Counted from the stretch's first letter, positions 1 through 6,769 are shown. The stretch is 20,401 bases of DNA from an uncultured Dorea sp. (GCA_910584265.1 CAJTZE010000056.1:1-20401); one strand, 5' to 3'. A program made the numbers and translations. Notes: generated by a model not told the origin, from the sequence alone.

Positions 1-129
1 CCCCATTGCCCGCGCCATGGTGGCTGTATCGCCTCTCCTCTCTGCTTCTTCATAGACACGGAACGGCGTATTCATCATTTTCATATTCATACTTGCCCCT
101 GTAAGGCCTTCCATTGTTTTCACATGCAT
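1..129 (-). CDS. Hypothetical protein, 5' part only (runs off the window)
   Basis: The first 43 codons are present and the rest lies beyond position 1. The start is ATG at 129-127, preceded by GGAGGG at 136-141 with a 6-base gap, a strong ribosome binding site. The peptide begins MHVKTMEGLTGASMNMKMMN and continues with a charged stretch containing VYEEAERRGDTATMARAMG, which is probably helical. There is no signal peptide or membrane segment in the visible part. It starts 13 bases after the stop of the coiled-coil gene at 143-712, so the two are very likely co-transcribed, downstream of the two-component pair. I do not recognise a function. Short Met- and Gly-rich proteins with an 'A.RRGD.ATM.RAMG' stretch seem familiar from Lachnospiraceae, but that is memory and not a search. 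Confidence 0.75.
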   Translation of the reverse strand, partial: MHVKTMEGLTGASMNMKMMNTPFRVYEEAERRGDTATMARAMG

Positions 130-142
130 AATAATCCCTCCT

Positions 143-712
143 TTATTTTGATACAGAAGCGTTCTGCCGCCTGTATGTATCATTGTCTTTCTGGCTTAAC
201 TCATTCTCTACCTGTGCCAGTTTTTTCTCTAACTCCCGGATTTTCTTCTCATCCCCGGAAGCTGACTGGATCTGCTGCTCAAGCTGCTGCTTTTTCTCTT
301 TCAGTTTCTTAATTTCTCTGTCAACCTTATCCGTATCCGTAATACATTTCTCCGTCGGCTTTCCCTGGTCATTCCTGTCTACTTTCAGCTTTTTCCCATC
401 CTCATCCGCTTTCGGCTCTTCCTTGTTATCCGCACGGTCTGCCTTATCCGGATCATCAAAAAAGATTTTGCGGCTGCCGTCCTCATCCTGTCCGATCCGA
501 TACAGTCCGACAGGCTCTTTTTCTGATTTTTCACCATGAATGTAAACATCCTGCGGTTCGGACAGTCTGCCTGCTCCTTTTTCCTCGGAAGCCTTCTTAG
601 CTTCCTGTGCTTCTTTTGCTTTTTCCGCCCTTTCTGCGGCCTGCTTCTCCTTCACCTTCTCTGCATAATCCGTTTTGGATTGAGCGTAATTTCCACTAAC
701 CTGCATTGCCAT
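143..712 (-). CDS. Hypothetical coiled-coil protein, 189 aa
   Basis: The start is ATG at 712, with AGGAGGA at 721-727 as a clear ribosome binding site. The protein opens with MAMQVSGNYAQSKTDYAEK and is then extremely rich in Lys, Glu, Ala and Gln. Residues 17-50 and about 130-180 look like long coiled coils (for example REIKKLKEKKQQLEQQIQS). A linker at about residues 50-115 is acidic. It has no signal peptide, membrane span or cysteine, so it is probably cytoplasmic or exported by an unknown route. It lies 98 bases after the histidine kinase and just before another hypothetical gene in the same direction, so it may be an output of, or belong to, the same operon. The function is unknown. Low-complexity composition makes any distant similarity unreliable. 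Confidence 0.75.
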   Translation of the reverse strand: MAMQVSGNYAQSKTDYAEKVKEKQAAERAEKAKEAQEAKKASEEKGAGRLSEPQDVYIHGEKSEKEPVGLYRIGQDEDGSRKIFFDDPDKADRADNKEEPKADEDGKKLKVDRNDQGKPTEKCITDTDKVDREIKKLKEKKQQLEQQIQSASGDEKKIRELEKKLAQVENELSQKDNDTYRRQNASVSK

Positions 713-810
713 AAGTATGTTCCTCCTTTAATCTGATATTATCAGGCAGCTATTTTTACATTTACAAAAACAGCTTCCCTTCTCGTTTTTCGGTTGCAAA
801 ATGCGGGCGG

Positions 811-2133
811 TTAATCCATTTGCTGTGGGATGTATTCTGGATGCTGTGGAATGACGAGCAGCACTTGCAGGATAAATACATCCTCCCTTGTCTCTATGCT
901 CATGGCGCCGCTATATTTTTCAGCTACCGCTTTTATATTAGACAACCCCGTTCCCTTTTTCACCGCGCTTTTCCCCCAGAAGCTGTTCTCCACTTCCATC
1001 ATGAGAAAATCTCCCTGCATACGCCCGGACACATGGATGTACCCATTCGGGCGTCCCGTATTACATGCCTGGATTGCATTATCCAGCGCATTCGACAGGA
1101 CAATGCAGATATCCATGTCCTTAAGACCGCAGGGGTATGGCAGGAGAAGGGAACAGTCCACGCTGATTCCCATGCTTTCTGCAATACCCAGCTTGTTTCC
1201 CATTAAGATATCCACTACAGGGTTATTCGTACTGCAGGGAAATGACATTTTTTCGGCCATATGATCCATATCCTCAATATAGCTTACAGCTTCTTTAAAT
1301 TTCCCGCTCTCTAAAAGGTCTTTTATCACTGCGATATGATTTCGGATATCATGACGGAAGGACTTTGTCCTGTCATAACGGGTTTTCGCTTCGTCCACAT
1401 ACTGGTTCAGAGAATGTTCCTCCTGCTCCAACAGAGAAATTTTTGTGCTGAGGCGGAAGTTCTGCTGCAGTTTCTTATAAGAAAACAGGATACAGAACAG
1501 GCTTAAAAGCCCCAAAAAATGCATGGCAAGCAGCTGCCAGTGGCTGAACAGGTCTCTGGAGCCCCCACCATCATCTAAAACTTCAAACTGACACTCAGAT
1601 TCAATCGTATTGATGTACTCACTCATAATAAATATCATCAGGATTGGAATGATGACCAGAAACATTTGCTGCTGCTCCGCCGCAGAATAGCAGGAAAAAT
1701 AACGGTAAACGATATAATAGCAAAAACCGGACAGCGCCAGTGAAATCGCCTCGCTGGCCAGCATGACCGCAATACCGTCCGTATCATGGAAAACGGCAGG
1801 CATCCATGGGCGTAGAAGAGCCAGCAGAGATTTCACAACTCCGTAACAGAGCAGCATGATTTCAACCGCCAGAGCCGCATATAGAATGGAAGACTTCACA
1901 TCCGCATGGCAGACAAAAATCCCGCATGCCGAAAGCAGAAGAACAAGTGCCACAAAGCCTGTGATCGTGCGTGCCGACACAACATTGCCGACAAGCACCG
2001 CGCAGACTGCAAACAGGAAGTAAAAAGGCGGACATATTTTCTTTTTCAGAATTTTTCCCAAAAAAAATAACAGGAAAACCGTCTCAATGACATCCGTAAA
2101 TATATACATTAAAAAATCCAAATATTCAGCCAT
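811..2133 (-). CDS. Sensor histidine kinase, GHKL/AgrC type
   Basis: About 440 aa. Roughly the first 225 residues hold six to seven hydrophobic membrane segments, as in AgrC-like receptors of the HPK10 class. A cytoplasmic linker with heptad-like character (SLLEQEEHSLNQYVDEAK) follows. The phospho-acceptor His (about residue 261) sits in SFRHDIRNHIAVIKDLLESG, the N box is LSNALDNAIQAC and the G box is KKGTGLSNIKAVAEKYSG, so the ATPase domain looks functional. The kinase should phosphorylate the LytTR regulator encoded 58 bases upstream. The start is ambiguous: ATG at 2133 follows a G-rich site and leads straight into the first hydrophobic segment, ATG at 2148 follows AGAGG, and an in-frame TTG lies at 2154. 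No agrB or agrD gene is visible, so the ligand is unknown and need not be a cyclic peptide. Confidence 0.9.
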   Translation of the reverse strand: MAEYLDFLMYIFTDVIETVFLLFFLGKILKKKICPPFYFLFAVCAVLVGNVVSARTITGFVALVLLLSACGIFVCHADVKSSILYAALAVEIMLLCYGVVKSLLALLRPWMPAVFHDTDGIAVMLASEAISLALSGFCYYIVYRYFSCYSAAEQQQMFLVIIPILMIFIMSEYINTIESECQFEVLDDGGGSRDLFSHWQLLAMHFLGLLSLFCILFSYKKLQQNFRLSTKISLLEQEEHSLNQYVDEAKTRYDRTKSFRHDIRNHIAVIKDLLESGKFKEAVSYIEDMDHMAEKMSFPCSTNNPVVDILMGNKLGIAESMGISVDCSLLLPYPCGLKDMDICIVLSNALDNAIQACNTGRPNGYIHVSGRMQGDFLMMEVENSFWGKSAVKKGTGLSNIKAVAEKYSGAMSIETREDVFILQVLLVIPQHPEYIPQQMD

Positions 2134-2191
2134 GTTACCTGCCCCCATATGCAAAACCTCTGTAACCGTTCCGTATCTTCACAGCTATTAT

Positions 2192-2896
2192 TTACATATT
2201 TTTCATATACTGCAGAACAACTCCGGAAAACTCTTTGTTCCGCAGCCGTGATACGGGAACCTCTCTGCCATTATCCATATATGCGGTTCCGTTTTTATAT
2301 CCTTTTAAATGCCTCAGATTGATGAGATAACTCCTGTGGCACCGAAAAAAATGGCTGCCTAGCTTCGTTTCCAGATTCTCAATCTGCTCATAATAATCAA
2401 GAATCTCGCCTGATACCATGTTCAGATATATTTTCCGGTCTATGATCTCACAGAAAATAATCTCGTCCTTTTGGACAATGCGTCCCTCATATCCCTTTTG
2501 CACAAGCAGGCTGTCTTCGCCGGCATTTTGCATGGAAGAAAATAGACGTTCCATTGTTTTCTCAAACTGTTTTTCTTCCACCGGCTTAACCAAGTAATCG
2601 TATGCCTGCACCTCGAAAGACGAAAATACCATCTCTTTCAGTACCGTGATGAAGATCAGGAATCCCTGAAATTTATCTGCCCTCAGTCTCCTTGCGGTTT
2701 CCATGCCGTCCATACCCTTCATCTGGATATCCAGAAAACAGATGTCTATCTGCCCGTCGTAATTCAGCAGTTCTTCACCGCCTGAAAATGTCCTAAGGCG
2801 AATCTCCCTGTTCTTTTTACGGAAAAAATCGGAGACCAAAGTTTTTATATGGTCGGACATATATTTTTCGTCATCACAGATTGCAATATGAATCAA
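2192..2896 (-). CDS. LytTR-family response regulator (AgrA/VirR type)
   Basis: 234 aa with the standard two-domain layout. The N-terminal receiver domain has the acidic pair in IAICDDE, the predicted phospho-acceptor Asp at about residue 56 in ICFLDIQMKGMDG, and the conserved Lys in YDYLVKPVEEKQF. A LytTR DNA-binding domain follows from about residue 135, with the typical segments FFRCHRSYLINLRHL and NGREVPVSRL. I chose a TTG start at 2896-2894 because CCTCC at 2904-2908 gives a GGAGG site 7 bases upstream, and because receiver domains normally begin a few residues before ICDDE. An earlier in-frame ATG at 2926 would add ten unlikely residues. It precedes the histidine kinase by 58 bases, forming a classic kinase-regulator pair. 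A sigma-A-like promoter lies about 200 bases upstream. Confidence 0.92.
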   Translation of the reverse strand: MIHIAICDDEKYMSDHIKTLVSDFFRKKNREIRLRTFSGGEELLNYDGQIDICFLDIQMKGMDGMETARRLRADKFQGFLIFITVLKEMVFSSFEVQAYDYLVKPVEEKQFEKTMERLFSSMQNAGEDSLLVQKGYEGRIVQKDEIIFCEIIDRKIYLNMVSGEILDYYEQIENLETKLGSHFFRCHRSYLINLRHLKGYKNGTAYMDNGREVPVSRLRNKEFSGVVLQYMKNM

Positions 2897-3018
2897 TGTG
2901 CCACCTCCCCGTACACAATAGCCCATAGCAAAATCAAGTCAAAGCCCCCACAGCAGTCGGCAAATATCCATGCAAGCATACCTTATTAGACGAAGTCCAC
3001 CCGCTCAAAGGGCATGCA

Positions 3019-3180
3019 TTACGGTGTGCCCGTGGGTATGGCTGCTTGGCTCGTTGCTTCGCGGGAATAAAATTTGCCAATGCTATAGGCTGTCATTTTA
3101 TTATAGTCTGTCTGGAACTCTAAAACAATTGAATTGCTGTGAAATGCTTTCTTGATGCTGTAAAATGCGCCGCTTTTCAT
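3019..3180 (-). CDS. Possible small protein, 53 aa, or conserved leader element
   Basis: An open frame runs from ATG at 3180 to TAA at 3019 and would encode a basic peptide beginning MKSGAFYSIKKAFHSNSIV and ending KFYSREATSQAAIPTGTP. There is no convincing ribosome binding site (only GG shortly before the ATG), and the predicted promoter at 3100-3128 falls inside it. The C-terminal string and the bases that follow (to about 2945) resemble a segment I recall seeing many times in Lachnospiraceae sequence, often mis-called as protein on either strand. That suggests a repeated element or structured leader RNA rather than one protein. CCCGC at about 3059-3063 can pair with GCGGG at about 2999-3003 on the minus strand. 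It may be a gene, an RNA or neither. Confidence 0.3.
   Translation of the reverse strand: MKSGAFYSIKKAFHSNSIVLEFQTDYNKMTAYSIGKFYSREATSQAAIPTGTP
3100..3128 (-). promoter_or_regulatory. Probable sigma-A promoter for the LytTR/kinase operon
   Basis: Read on the minus strand, a -35 box TTGTTT (3128-3123) is separated by exactly 17 bases from a perfect -10 box TATAAT (3105-3100). It points at the response regulator and would give a leader of about 195 bases. It lies inside the small ORF at 3019-3180, so either that ORF is not real or the promoter is internal to it. Confidence 0.6.
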
Positions 3181-3195
3181 CCTTTAGCTTCACAA

Positions 3196-3360
3196 TTACG
3201 AAAGCGCCCGCATCTGTTCAATCAGGGACTCCTTTTTCTGCCTATGTACGATCCAGACGGACAGGAGCAGTTCCACTGCAAGCAGCGCCAGTAGGAACAG
3301 CCCCATTTCCAAAACCGGAAATTGATATTTCCATTCTTCTTTTGCTTAGTTATAAGCCAT
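3196..3360 (-). pseudogene. Small single-span membrane protein gene with stop at codon 5
   Basis: The minus strand has a good GGAGG site, then ATG at 3360, then the codons M-A-Y-N-stop. The same frame continues without interruption for 49 more codons: AKEEWKYQFPVLEMG, a hydrophobic helix LFLLALLAVELLLSVWIV, and a charged tail HRQKKESLIEQMRALS, ending at TAA 3198-3196. A helix followed by a basic then amphipathic tail is a coherent small inner-membrane protein of 54 residues. The in-frame TAA at 3348-3346 therefore looks like a single-base nonsense change (from a Tyr codon, for example). It sits directly upstream of the two-component operon. It may be a recent pseudogene, a sequencing error, or a gene that initiates inside at Met19. 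I do not recognise the family. Confidence 0.55.
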
Positions 3361-3372
3361 TTTCCTTACCTC

Positions 3373-3399
3373 CGATTTGATATTTTTGAAATCAAATCG
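3373..3399. repeat. 9-base inverted repeat, operator-like
   Basis: CGATTTGAT (3373-3381) and ATCAAATCG (3391-3399) are perfect inverted copies separated by 9 bases. On the minus strand they lie just upstream of the ribosome binding site of the small membrane protein reading frame. The symmetry and position suit a repressor or activator site. There is no T-run to make it a terminator. LytTR proteins usually bind direct repeats, so the regulator at 2192-2896 is not an obvious partner. Confidence 0.4.
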
Positions 3400-3482
3400 A
3401 AGTAGGGCGGATATCGTGGTTTCCAATCGGATTTTGTCGTTAAAAAAAGTGGCGTAACCCTATTGGTGTGGTACAAAAAAAG

Positions 3483-3528
3483 TTGACAGTTTATTCTCAA
3501 GGATTCCATAATAAAATCAAGAGAATAA
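3483..3528 (+). promoter_or_regulatory. Orphan plus-strand promoter in an insertion-sequence relic
   Basis: TTGACA (3483-3488), 18 bases, then CATAAT (3507-3512), followed by AAGGAG at about 3527-3532. This is a good promoter and ribosome-site combination with no coding region behind it, because sequence of the ISL3 fragment begins at about 3555. TTATTCTC (3491-3498) and GAGAATAA (3521-3528) form an inverted repeat around the -10 region. The likeliest source is the start of another transposable element that was cut away. The 3400-3516 stretch holds no gene that I can see. Confidence 0.35.
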
Positions 3529-3813
3529 GGAGCTTCCTGTATAATTCAAGTATGCAAAAGTGGTAAAGGTACAGTCTGGATTGTCACAGAAGAATTTCCT
3601 GTTCTCTATGATGACCTTCGTCTTCTTTCCCATGATGGGCAGATCCTGAAAACTTTTTTCGTAACGGCTGTGGACACGGCTGCAAGCGTGTCCACAGTAT
3701 GAACACTTGCATGATCTGCGGTTTGACGCAACATATATAATGACTTCATTTTCTGTTATTTCATGCTCCAAATAATCAAGGTCTGCATCAAGTTCTTTAA
3801 TAAACTCATCCAT
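3517..3813 (-). pseudogene. ISL3-family transposase, N-terminal fragment
   Basis: The start is ATG at 3813 after AGGAG with an 8-base gap. The fragment shows the N-terminal helix of ISL3 transposases (MDEFIKELDADLDYLEHEI) and then the zf-ISL3 zinc-finger region with CKCSYCGHACSRVHSRYEK and FFCDNPDCTFTTFA, including the paired cysteines. Full ISL3 transposases are about 400-450 aa and carry a DDE catalytic domain. Here the similarity stops after TTFA (about position 3555), and the last eleven residues are read from unrelated DNA before a stop at 3517. No catalytic residues remain, so it is a dead remnant. A -10-like TATAAT upstream (about 3860) is probably its old promoter. It can no longer transpose by itself. 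Confidence 0.85.
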
Positions 3814-3959
3814 GGTATAAACTCCTGTATACACTTTAAAGTCTATACTGATTATACCATTTTTCGCATCCGAAAAAATCCCTTATTTCAACTAACTTTG
3901 GAAAGATTCGACTTTTTAATAAATTTCACAAAAAATTCACAATTTACCATGTGGACAGC

Positions 3960-3987
3960 TTTACTTTTTGCTTTAAATGAGTATAAT
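3960..3987 (+). promoter_or_regulatory. Probable promoter of the AbrB/PIN toxin-antitoxin operon
   Basis: TTTACT (3960-3965), a 16-base spacer and a perfect TATAAT (3982-3987) lie 53 bases before the antitoxin ATG. Toxin-antitoxin operons of this kind are usually autorepressed by the antitoxin. No clear palindrome overlaps the boxes, so that is not shown here. Confidence 0.55.
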
Positions 3988-4040
3988 AAAAGTGAACATC
4001 AATTTTTCTTTAGATTTCAAGAATAGAAAGGGCGGCTTTT

Positions 4041-4298
4041 ATGAATTTAGCGAAAATCTCTGCAAATGGGCAGATTACCGTGCCGGTAGAAATCCGCCGT
4101 TTGCTTGGCCTGAAATCCGGCGACAAGATTCTGTTCTACCAAAAGCAGGACGGAGAGGTAGTTGTAAGTAATGCCTCTGCACAGGCAATCCGTAAAGCGC
4201 AGTCTGCTTTTTCGGGCGCAGCCGAAGCTATGGGTATTTCCAGTGAAGAGGATGTGCAGGCTCTTGTAGACGAAGTTCGCTACGGAAAGGAACGGTAA
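4041..4298 (+). CDS. AbrB/MazE-type antitoxin (SpoVT-AbrB domain)
   Basis: 85 aa starting with ATG at 4041 after an AAAGGGCGG-like site. The first 45 residues are a swapped-hairpin AbrB domain with the typical signature AKISANGQITVPVEIRRLLG followed by LKSGDKILFYQKQDGEVVV. The C-terminal 40 residues are helical (SAFSGAAEAMGISSEEDVQALVDEVRYGKER) and probably wrap the toxin. The stop is followed after a single base by the ATG of the PIN-domain gene, so the pair is translationally coupled. In the family, the antitoxin binds operator DNA as a dimer and holds the PIN nuclease inactive. Both genes appear intact. The pair sits between an ISL3 remnant and a truncated dinD, so it was probably acquired with mobile DNA. 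Confidence 0.88.
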   Translation: MNLAKISANGQITVPVEIRRLLGLKSGDKILFYQKQDGEVVVSNASAQAIRKAQSAFSGAAEAMGISSEEDVQALVDEVRYGKER

Positions 4299-4299
4299 A

Positions 4300-4698
4300 A
4301 TGCGGATATTGGTCGATACAAACATTCTTTTTTCCGCATTGGTTTTCCCACGGTCAAGACCGGCACAGGCTCTGCTCCATGTAGCCGATAACCATGAGAT
4401 GGTTCTGTGTGACCGCAATATCACGGAACTGCGGGATATTCTGGGGCGGAAAGCGCCTAAGTTCCTGCCGGATGCAGAAGTCCTGCTGGCGGAAATGTCT
4501 TATGAACTAGTCCCGGCGGTAAACCATGCGGAAAAACTGATACGTGACGCAAAGGATCAGCCTATCCTGAATGCTGCCATTGTGTCTGATGTGGATATTA
4601 TACTTACAGGAGATAAAGACTTTCTAAGCCTTGAAATGGAACATCCCAAATGTATGACTGTCGCACAGTTTTTAGTAAGTGAAGGTATGGTGGAATGA
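4300..4698 (+). CDS. PIN-domain ribonuclease toxin
   Basis: 132 aa, close to the full length of small PIN toxins. The expected acidic residues are present: Asp6 in ILVDTNILFSAL, Glu43 in RNITELRDIL, Asp86 in RDAKDQPIL, and Asp105/Asp107 in LTGDKDFLSL. They would coordinate the metal ions for RNA cleavage. The variant resembles the 'putative toxin-antitoxin system toxin component, PIN family' group rather than classic VapC. It starts one base after the antitoxin stop. Its last 142 bases overlap, on the other strand, the open frame that continues from the truncated dinD-like gene, and the dinD homology ends almost exactly at this gene's stop codon. The toxin seems intact. The target RNA cannot be deduced from the sequence. 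Confidence 0.88.
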   Translation: MRILVDTNILFSALVFPRSRPAQALLHVADNHEMVLCDRNITELRDILGRKAPKFLPDAEVLLAEMSYELVPAVNHAEKLIRDAKDQPILNAAIVSDVDIILTGDKDFLSLEMEHPKCMTVAQFLVSEGMVE

Positions 4699-5366
4699 AC
4701 CTCATCTTTTCGCAATTTTTCTTCGGTCTGGGATATACGAAACAGATTGGCAATCAATTCCGTACTACCCATGTAATCAAAAATTTTCTGTCCAACTTCC
4801 AATCCCTTTTTTGTATGAATATCATCTACATCTAAACCACCATACAATCCCATATAACCAGCATTTTGAAAAATTGCAAATTCCTCATTTGTAATAACAC
4901 CTGCCTTATGTGCTGTTTCTGCAAGCATTTGATTCCATTGCTTAATATCTCCACGCACAACAAGCCTTCGATTATCCTCGCTTAACTCATTAAAATGATC
5001 TGCTACCTCTTGACGATACGTCTGGATCGCAAAATATGTCTGTCCCAAAGCAATCACTTCTTTCCGTGGATCTCCATTCTGCACAATCAAATAACAGGCA
5101 TATCTCGTCAGCTCATAATCTTTTACAGGCTTATTCGTTGCTCCTGCTTCCACGATTTTGCTGGCCTCAGCAAAATCGTGGGAAATATCATATCCACTAT
5201 TCTCACAGGCAATCATTGCTCTTTTTATCACGCCAGTAAAATTTCTCCACTGGGTGTAATCTAAAGCAACCGCAAGTTCTCTCGCACACCAAAATTCCGA
5301 ACCGTCCTCACGAATCTGTTTGATATCTTCAAACCGCTTATATTCTTCTGCAATCAGTCTCTTCAT
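4557..5366 (-). pseudogene. dinD: DinD-like (Bro-N) protein with replaced 3' end
   Basis: The start is ATG at 5366, preceded by AAGGAGATT. The N-terminal part is a Bro-N-like domain (FEDIKQIREDGSEFWCAREL, then ALDYTQWRNF), followed by DinD-type regions such as YELTRYACYLIVQNGDPRK, AIQTYRQEVADHF and KAGVITNEEFAIFQNAGYMG. DinD proteins are about 270-280 aa; the E. coli protein is SOS-induced and inhibits RecA-dependent strand exchange. Homology here runs to about residue 222 (FRISQTEEKLRKDEV), and the remaining 46 codons are simply the antisense of the PIN toxin 3' end. About 50 native residues are therefore missing. Since the boundary coincides with the toxin stop codon at 4696-4698, the toxin-antitoxin segment probably displaced the 3' end. 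The product could still be made, but with an altered tail. A TATAAT-like box lies upstream at about 5396-5401. Confidence 0.8.
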
Positions 5367-5449
5367 ACGCAATCTCCTTTTGTCGCAAAGCATCTATTAT
5401 AGTTACATTTTTTGCTGCAAATTCATAATCTAATCCTCTATTTTTTCAT

Positions 5450-5478
5450 AGGTAGTGTCAAAAGCTACCTGTTTTTTT
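5450..5478 (+). terminator. Hairpin with T-run
   Basis: AGGTAG (5450-5455) pairs with CTACCT (5465-5470) around a 9-base loop, followed by G and seven T on the plus strand. It resembles a weak intrinsic terminator, but no plus-strand gene ends nearby, so it may be an insertion-sequence end. The rest of 5367-5599 has no gene; an extended -10 box TGGTATAAT (about 5549-5557) precedes the transposase relic. Confidence 0.3.
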
Positions 5479-5599
5479 GTATCTAAATTTATAAAAACCT
5501 TGATTTTAAGGGAAATATGCAATAAAAAGAGCATTGACCTCCCTTTTCTGGTATAATGTCCTCGACCAAAATTCCAAAACACCAAAGGAGACAATGCTC

Positions 5600-6020
5600 A
5601 TGGACATTATACAATACTTACTTTCTATAATTCAATATCTTAACCAGCAGAATTGTTGGTTGATTAACTTTATCTGTAGATATATCCCTCTGAAACAATG
5701 GGTCTTTGATGATTCCCATTCTCCAAAGTACCAGAAGTTCAAGATTGACGAGTCCCCCCCCTGATCACTGACTTCCGTCAGGGCCGGACTTACAAGGAAC
5801 TGATCCCTTACTACGAAAAACGTTATAGTAAAACAATCCACCCTGTCAGACGCCGGTCAGAATGTGATATCCAGGACAGCTGTACCTGCCCGCGCTGTGA
5901 TGCCCCGAAACATTTCCTCTATAAAACAATGGTTCCAAAGGGCAGCTTCTTATCTTTCTCGGCCGGCAGAGTATTCTGAACATGCAGAAAAATGGCACTG
6001 CCCAACAGGAGCGGAGCTGT
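5600..6020 (+). pseudogene. DDE-type transposase, 5' part with frameshifts
   Basis: The start is ATG at 5600, after AAAGGAG. It reads MDIIQYLLSIIQYLNQQNCW, then IPLKQWVFDDSHSPKYQKFKIDES. The frame then breaks in a run of eight C (5754-5761), where one missing base would join it to ITDFRQGRTYKELIPYYEKR. That segment continues into a zinc-ribbon-like TCPRCDAPKHFLYK and breaks again at AAAA (about 5927-5930), where one more A would give NNGSKGQLL. A third frame carries EHAEKWHCPTGAELLS. All sequence similarity ends at 6020, where a hairpin element begins, so the catalytic DDE region is absent. The layout (N-terminal zinc-ribbon region before a DDE domain) is that of a transposase common in Lachnospiraceae. 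I am not certain of the IS family name. Confidence 0.7.
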
Positions 6021-6280
6021 TGTCAATAGAAACGTGGAATACCGCGGCCACCGTCAGGTGGTGAGGATATGCCGCGAAAGTCTATTGACATAAGTCTCAC
6101 GGTTCATCCTGTTCCAGCAGAAAAGGGGCAACTGCGCCTTTTCCTGCCTTCCGGCGAGGGCAGGTGCGGGCAGAGCCCGCATATGGGTCAAGGGACAAGT
6201 CCTTTGCAGGTTCTTAGGGCAACGTCCTAAGCCCTCGGAGAGCTTTTCGGAATCAATATCTACAATTTTCAAGGTTCATT
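6021..6280. other. Multi-hairpin structured element
   Basis: The element begins with TGTCAATAGA (6021-6030), perfectly inverted at TCTATTGACA (6081-6090). Inside, CGCGGC/GCCGCG (6043-6048, 6071-6076) and CCACC/GGTGG (6048-6052, 6057-6061) nest in the same hairpin. Further hairpins follow: AAAAGG/CCTTTT (6121-6142), CCTGCC/GGCAGG (6143-6164), TGCGGGC/GCCCGCA with a 3-base loop (6165-6181), AAGG/CCTT (6190-6204) and CTTAGG/CCTAAG (6213-6231). It ends near TTCAAGGTTCATTTGAGCC. A 72-codon minus-strand frame also spans most of it. Such dense pairing suggests a structured RNA or a palindromic mobile element. It truncates the transposase relic on its left, which favours mobility. Confidence 0.5.
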
Positions 6281-6307
6281 TGAGCCTATTTTTTTGGCTG
6301 ACATTTT

Positions 6308-6748
6308 TCATAGATTACTTAACACTACCTTTTCAAAACAATGATTACAAATTTTTTGTTTTACATATGCCAGATGATTCATATCTACCATCTTTCCACA
6401 TTTTGGGTATTTAAAACTATCGCCAATTTCTATATTGAAATCCTCAAAAAATTTATCTTCTAAATGAAATTCTCCTAATATTACAGAGCTTTTAGAAAGC
6501 TTCGGGCTGTCAACTGCCGACAAGAAAAAAGTCAAACACTTTTCTGTTGGATGTCCATCAACGCCCATATCTTTTCATTTGCTACTATAAACATATCTAA
6601 CTGAAATCCACTTTGAGAATATTTGAGATTTGAAAAAGAAATCTGATCAGAATATATCCCTTCCAGCGCATCATTCTCTGATTTATAGACCAATTCCTTT
6701 GTAAATAATGTCTTGCCTTTTATCAATAAAATCTATAATTTCTTTCAC
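6308..6748 (-). pseudogene. Small zinc-ribbon protein gene with two frameshifts
   Basis: Three open segments in different frames join into one plausible product. Segment one starts at GTG 6748 (or TTG 6754, with AGAGGA upstream) and gives VKEIIDFIDKRQDIIYKGI. Segment two gives VYKSENDALEGIYSDQISFS and FQLDMFIVANEK. Segment three gives MGVDGHPTEKCLTFFLSAVD, then ILGEFHLEDKFFEDFNIEIG, YPKCGKMVD and KQKICNHCFEKVVLSNL. The last part has three of four cysteines of a zinc ribbon; YPKCG probably derives from CPKCG. The second break is explained by one missing A in GAAAAG. The gene begins directly after the DUF3788 gene, so the cluster was once an operon. I do not know the function. Confidence 0.55.
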
Positions 6749-6769
6749 CTTCAACTTCCTCTTTATCAA

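Noticed and set aside
143..736. Plus-strand frames rich in Phe, Ser and Leu opposite the coiled-coil gene
   Set aside because: They are the antisense of Lys/Glu-rich coding sequence, which always gives Phe/Ser/Leu-rich shadows, and they have no ribosome sites.
811..2926. Complete agr quorum-sensing locus
   Set aside because: The kinase and regulator are of AgrC/AgrA type, but no agrB-like protease or agrD-like precursor is found nearby.
2970..3155. 61-codon plus-strand frame beginning MQAYLIRRSPPAQR
   Set aside because: It lies opposite the operon leader, has no ribosome site, and looks like the recurrent mis-called product of a repeated noncoding element.
5746..5764. Programmed -1 frameshift at the C-run in the transposase
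   Set aside because: Slipping back one base on the C run would join the frames, but a second frameshift follows about 170 bases on and the catalytic part is missing, so decay or error is the simpler reading.
6054..6272. 72-codon minus-strand frame in the hairpin element
   Set aside because: The frame exists, but nearly every part of it is paired in hairpins, there is no clear ribosome binding site, and the composition is not family-like. It is kept as a caveat in the element entry and not called as a gene.
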